Under the pieces are notes generated by a model. It was not told the origin of the DNA. It did not search any database and was given only the letters and a program-made list of their open reading frames with translations. From positions 1 to 7,027 of the forward strand of contig JAJZXZ010000019.1 of assembly GCA_021806185.1 (NCBI GenBank): 7,027 bases of DNA, given 5' to 3'. Origin of the DNA: Microcaldota archaeon. Its GTDB lineage: Archaea; Micrarchaeota; Micrarchaeia; Micrarchaeales; Micrarchaeaceae. Positions 4,999 to 7,027 of this stretch are shown one piece after another (the first letter of the stretch is position 1; every line of letters begins with the position of its first letter). A program made the translations under genes and the position numbers.

Positions 4999-5213
4999 AT
5001 GGAATACAAATCGATAACATACCCGCAGGACAACGGCTTATTCATGATGGAGAAGAAGCTCATGGCGCAGAAACTCTTGATTGAAAGGATAGGCGGGGCG
5101 GGGATCGAACCGCACGGACTGGTGAAGGCAGGATAAAGAATCTCGCGATAAAGATGGAGGCAGGGAAGCACTACGCGATATTCACAACCGGAAGGGAGTC
5201 TTATGGTGACTAG
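4999..5213 (+). pseudogene. Small unrecognised gene apparently interrupted by a one-base frameshift
   Basis: From the ATG at 4999 a frame of 45 codons runs to TAA at 5134-5136, ending in GIEPHGLVKAG. The -1 frame continues directly from the same place as IKNLAIKMEAGKHYAIFTTG and ends at TAG 5211-5213. Restoring one base around 5131-5133 would join them into a 71-residue protein without a break in plausible sequence (VKAG-IKNLAIK). The N-terminal part has an amphipathic helix-like run (MMEKKLMAQKLLIERIGG). I do not recognise the family. Supporting expression, a TATA box lies exactly 26 bases upstream, and the distal stop overlaps the ATG of the downstream membrane protein by 11 bases (ATGGTGACTAG), as in coupled operon genes. 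The alternatives are a real disruption, a sequencing or assembly error, or two separate tiny ORFs. A classic -1 slippery heptamer is not evident. Confidence 0.5.
5194..5198 (+). promoter_or_regulatory. Ribosome binding site for the membrane glycosyltransferase
   Basis: GGGAG ends 4 bases before the ATG at 5203 and contains GGAG, part of the archaeal Shine-Dalgarno consensus. It supports 5203 as the start and lies inside the distal part of the preceding small ORF. Confidence 0.5.
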
Positions 5214-6867
5214 GGGCAGATTGCCTAAAAAGGACATAACCCTCAAACTGTCATACCTGCTGCTCCTTGCGATACTCTCATTCTCCTCAGTGCTTTCGCT
5301 AGTATTTTTCCAGGGCATGAGCGTATGGGGCGACGACCCGTCCTACGCGCTGCTCATGCCAAGCATATACAACAACACCTTCAAAGAGACCGCGAACATA
5401 TTCTCTGTACGGCCAGCGCTGCTGTATCCAATCGCATTTTTCTCGAAAGTGTTTGGATTCAGCGCGTTCGGCGCAGGTTTCTACGCGTTTGCAAGCTACC
5501 TCCTCTCAATAATCATCACGTTCCTCATAGGGAGAGCGCTCCACAGCAATAAGGGCGGATTGCTGGGCTCGCTCCTTTTCGCGATCTATCCTGGTATAAT
5601 AAAAGCGAACAGCACCGCAGAGTCACTACTGCCGCTTGTTCTCTTCCTGAGCCTGGCCACCTTGCTGTTCATCTACGGTAAGAGGACCAAGAACAGGTGG
5701 TTCTACTTCCTCTCGGGAGCCTCAACCTTCGTCGGTGCGCTGATAAATCCTCTTGCGTATATATACGCGGTCTTTTTTGCCATTTATATAATCATGGATT
5801 TCGCCAGGTGCCTTGCCGCCAAAAATTGGAGGGCGCGCTACGGTTACCTGATGTACTTCGCCGGCTATGCCGTTGCTATACTCGCATGGGGAATCGTAAA
5901 CGCCCACATCGCGTACAATGGCGGCCCGTTCTACGAGCTGACCTCAACCGGCAGCTACTTCGGCTCAGGCAGCGGGCAGATAGGAGTCTACTATCCGAAT
6001 ACCAGCCTTGTATATTACCCTCAGGGATTCTTCCCGTACAACTTCACAAGCGCAAGCTCGTTCTACGACCAGGCGTTCACGGAAAACGGAGCAATCATTA
6101 CGTCAGGAGTAAACAATGAGGTTGGTTTCTTCGGCTATTTCGCAGTTATATTCGGGATATACCTCCTCGCGCTGCGAGACAAAAGGTATTATTTCCTGCT
6201 TGGGATGGCCGCATTCATCATCGGGTACCTCGAATTCGGTACGCAGAGCATAACCCATTACCAGGCGATATTCAAGATCATGAGATATTCTGTGATAGCC
6301 GCCATGCCGATCGCCCTGATAACGGGCTTTGGCGTGCTGGATGCCAGTGCCAGGCTGTTCAAGAGGCGTTCTGTACTGCGGTGGGCATTCACATGGTCGA
6401 TAGTCGCATTCCTGTTCGCAACCTCGCTGCCCCTCTATTATTTCTACTACATATACAACTACAACTCGATGGTATACCCGAAAATGATAGCTGAGAGCCT
6501 GCTTGGCGCCCCTTCGCTCTCGAACTCATCGCTGTACGGGCCCATACTCACCACCGCCTATGCCATCTACTACATGGGCTATCCGAAGATGAGGGCATTC
6601 GGCGTATACGGGACCGGTAAGAACGACACGCTTCTGCTCCAGTCATGCAGCTCCATCCCAAATGAGAGCTACGTCATCATACCCGATGCAGGCACCCTGG
6701 CAATCCTCAATTCCATAGGGCCGCTTATGATAAACGAGACTTGGGCGTACAATCCCTCGGAGTGCAACATGACGCTATACGCCAGCCTGTATAATTATTC
6801 CAGGATTGACAGCATGGGGCTTTACGGCGAGAGCACGCTCACCGGGAACATATACCACAAGGGCTAG
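5203..6867 (+). CDS. Multi-pass membrane protein, probable GT-C (PMT/ArnT-like) glycosyltransferase
   Basis: The protein has 554 residues. The N-terminus is basic (RGRLPKK) and followed by a membrane segment (about 14-36). The first outward loop has the acidic pair WGDDP (Asp44-Asp45), where GT-C enzymes place their catalytic or metal-binding acidic residue. Further hydrophobic segments lie near 72-110, 117-133, 140-158, 166-200, 213-235, 308-324, 328-345, 362-380 and 393-411. THYQAIFKIMRYSVIAAMPIAL (about 351-372) resembles the RY...P helix of the PMT_2 group. The last ~140 residues form a Tyr/Ser/Asn-rich extracytoplasmic domain with several N-glycosylation sequons (for example NSS at 441, NES at 487, NET at 511, NMT at 522). 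Such enzymes move sugars from polyprenyl-phosphate carriers onto lipids or proteins on the outer face. Substrate and gene name cannot be assigned. The start at 5203 overlaps the end of the preceding small ORF. Confidence 0.75.
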   Translation: MVTRGRLPKKDITLKLSYLLLLAILSFSSVLSLVFFQGMSVWGDDPSYALLMPSIYNNTFKETANIFSVRPALLYPIAFFSKVFGFSAFGAGFYAFASYLLSIIITFLIGRALHSNKGGLLGSLLFAIYPGIIKANSTAESLLPLVLFLSLATLLFIYGKRTKNRWFYFLSGASTFVGALINPLAYIYAVFFAIYIIMDFARCLAAKNWRARYGYLMYFAGYAVAILAWGIVNAHIAYNGGPFYELTSTGSYFGSGSGQIGVYYPNTSLVYYPQGFFPYNFTSASSFYDQAFTENGAIITSGVNNEVGFFGYFAVIFGIYLLALRDKRYYFLLGMAAFIIGYLEFGTQSITHYQAIFKIMRYSVIAAMPIALITGFGVLDASARLFKRRSVLRWAFTWSIVAFLFATSLPLYYFYYIYNYNSMVYPKMIAESLLGAPSLSNSSLYGPILTTAYAIYYMGYPKMRAFGVYGTGKNDTLLLQSCSSIPNESYVIIPDAGTLAILNSIGPLMINETWAYNPSECNMTLYASLYNYSRIDSMGLYGESTLTGNIYHKG

Positions 6868-6876
6868 CCGCAGCAA

Positions 6877-6893
6877 ATGGCAAGATTTGCCAT
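6877..6893 (+). terminator. Perfect hairpin after the glycosyltransferase gene
   Basis: ATGGCAA-GAT-TTGCCAT gives a 7-bp perfect stem with a 3-base loop, starting 10 bases after the stop codon at 6865-6867. No T-run follows, so it is not a typical archaeal or intrinsic terminator; it could be an mRNA 3' end structure or a protein-binding palindrome. Confidence 0.35.
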
Positions 6894-6914
6894 CAGCCTA
6901 TGCAGGGGATAAAC

Positions 6915-6923
6915 TTTAATAAT
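6915..6923 (+). promoter_or_regulatory. TATA box for the class III signal peptide protein
   Basis: TTTAATAAT is centred at 6919, 25 bases before the ATG at 6944, which fits a leaderless archaeal transcript. The gene has no Shine-Dalgarno sequence, in keeping with this. Confidence 0.6.
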
Positions 6924-6943
6924 GTGCATGTGAAGCTAGATAC

Positions 6944-7027
6944 ATGGTTCTGGCTCGCAAGGCACAGTCCGCCATAGAGTACCTCATAACCTACGGTTGG
7001 GCCATCCTGATAATACTTGTTGCTGTT
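6944..7027 (+). CDS. Type IV pilin-like protein with class III signal peptide, N-terminal fragment
   Basis: Only 28 codons are visible before the window ends. They read a short basic leader (VLARKA) and then QSAIEYLITYGWAILIIL, which matches the archaeal class III signal peptide (QSAxEYL, then a hydrophobic helix with YGWAIL). In Methanococcus maripaludis such preproteins are cut before the Gln by the EppA peptidase and assembled into pili; in other archaea the same N-terminus also occurs on surface proteins of unknown role. Glu at mature position 5 by this cut (Q-S-A-I-E) is the usual assembly-critical residue. The ATG at 6944 sits 25 bases after a TATA box, so a leaderless message is likely. 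The neighbouring GT-C enzyme could glycosylate surface proteins of this kind, but that is only suggested by position. Confidence 0.82.
   Translation, partial: MVLARKAQSAIEYLITYGWAILIILVAV

Noticed and set aside
5080..5130. Possible minus-strand tRNA, because GGTTCGATCCCC (a T-arm-like sequence) reads on the reverse strand near 5101-5112.
   Set aside because: The 7-base T-loop does not close with a 5-bp stem, no matching acceptor strand occurs at the required distance, and there is no D or anticodon arm. The stretch is better explained as coding sequence of the small frameshifted gene.
3967..5136. Long plus-strand open frames across 3967-4596 and 4615-5136.
   Set aside because: They are antisense to the clear UbiA gene. 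The products are charged and low in hydrophobic residues with no family features. Only the last 45 codons, after the promoter at 4969-4977, look real.
5085..5140. Programmed -1 frameshifting as the explanation for the split small gene.
   Set aside because: No X XXY YYZ slippery heptamer in the correct phase was found between the end of the overlap region and the first stop. A simple missing base is the more economical reading, so recoding is mentioned only as an alternative.
1..7027. CRISPR array, insertion sequence, toxin-antitoxin or defence island.
   Set aside because: No regularly spaced repeats, transposase-like frames or known defence domains were seen. Most of the window is housekeeping genes.

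Overview
The window is archaeal. It carries archaeal and eukaryote-type ribosomal proteins (eL18, uL13, uS9, uS2), the archaeal RNA polymerase subunits RpoD and RpoN, a UbiA-family prenyltransferase resembling the archaeal ether-lipid enzyme, and the start of a class III signal peptide (archaeal pilin). TATA boxes sit about 25 bases upstream of start codons, as in leaderless archaeal genes. Very tight packing, heavy use of AGG (Arg) and ATA (Ile), a reduced RpoD, and a tRNA intron outside the anticodon loop together suggest a small-genome DPANN lineage such as Micrarchaeota (ARMAN-like). That placement is an inference; no 16S rRNA gene is present.

Layout. (1) 2-868: the C-terminal part of a ThpR-like RNA 2',3'-cyclic phosphodiesterase meets an unrecognised 196-residue protein on the minus strand; their stop codons touch. 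(2) 869-952: an AT-rich divergent promoter region. (3) 953-3946: one expression block on the plus strand: rpoD, tRNA-Leu(GAG), rpl18e, rpl13, rps9, rpoN, tRNA-Pro(GGG), rps2. This is the conserved archaeal 'S9 operon' order, but rpoK and enolase are missing between rpoN and rps2, and rps13-rps4-rps11 do not precede rpoD. (4) 4006-4875: a minus-strand UbiA prenyltransferase, probably digeranylgeranylglyceryl phosphate synthase. (5) 4969-5213: a promoter and a small ORF that appears broken by a single-base frameshift. (6) 5203-6867: a large membrane protein of the GT-C glycosyltransferase type. (7) 6915-7027: a promoter and the beginning of a type IV pilin-like protein.

The two most interesting observations are in the ribosomal block. 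The tRNA-Pro gene has a T-loop of 20 instead of 7 bases; removing 13 bases restores the same T-loop as the neighbouring tRNA-Leu, and the junction folds as a bulge-helix-bulge-like motif, so this looks like a minimal T-loop intron. Both tRNAs also behave like punctuation marks: tRNA-Leu starts directly after the rpoD stop codon, and each tRNA ends exactly 11 bases before a ribosomal-protein ATG, with leaders sharing TGTGRTA at the same position. Processing of the tRNAs would therefore set the 5' ends of the rpl18e and rps2 messages. The right-hand genes (glycosyltransferase and pilin) look like a cell-surface or glycoprotein module.
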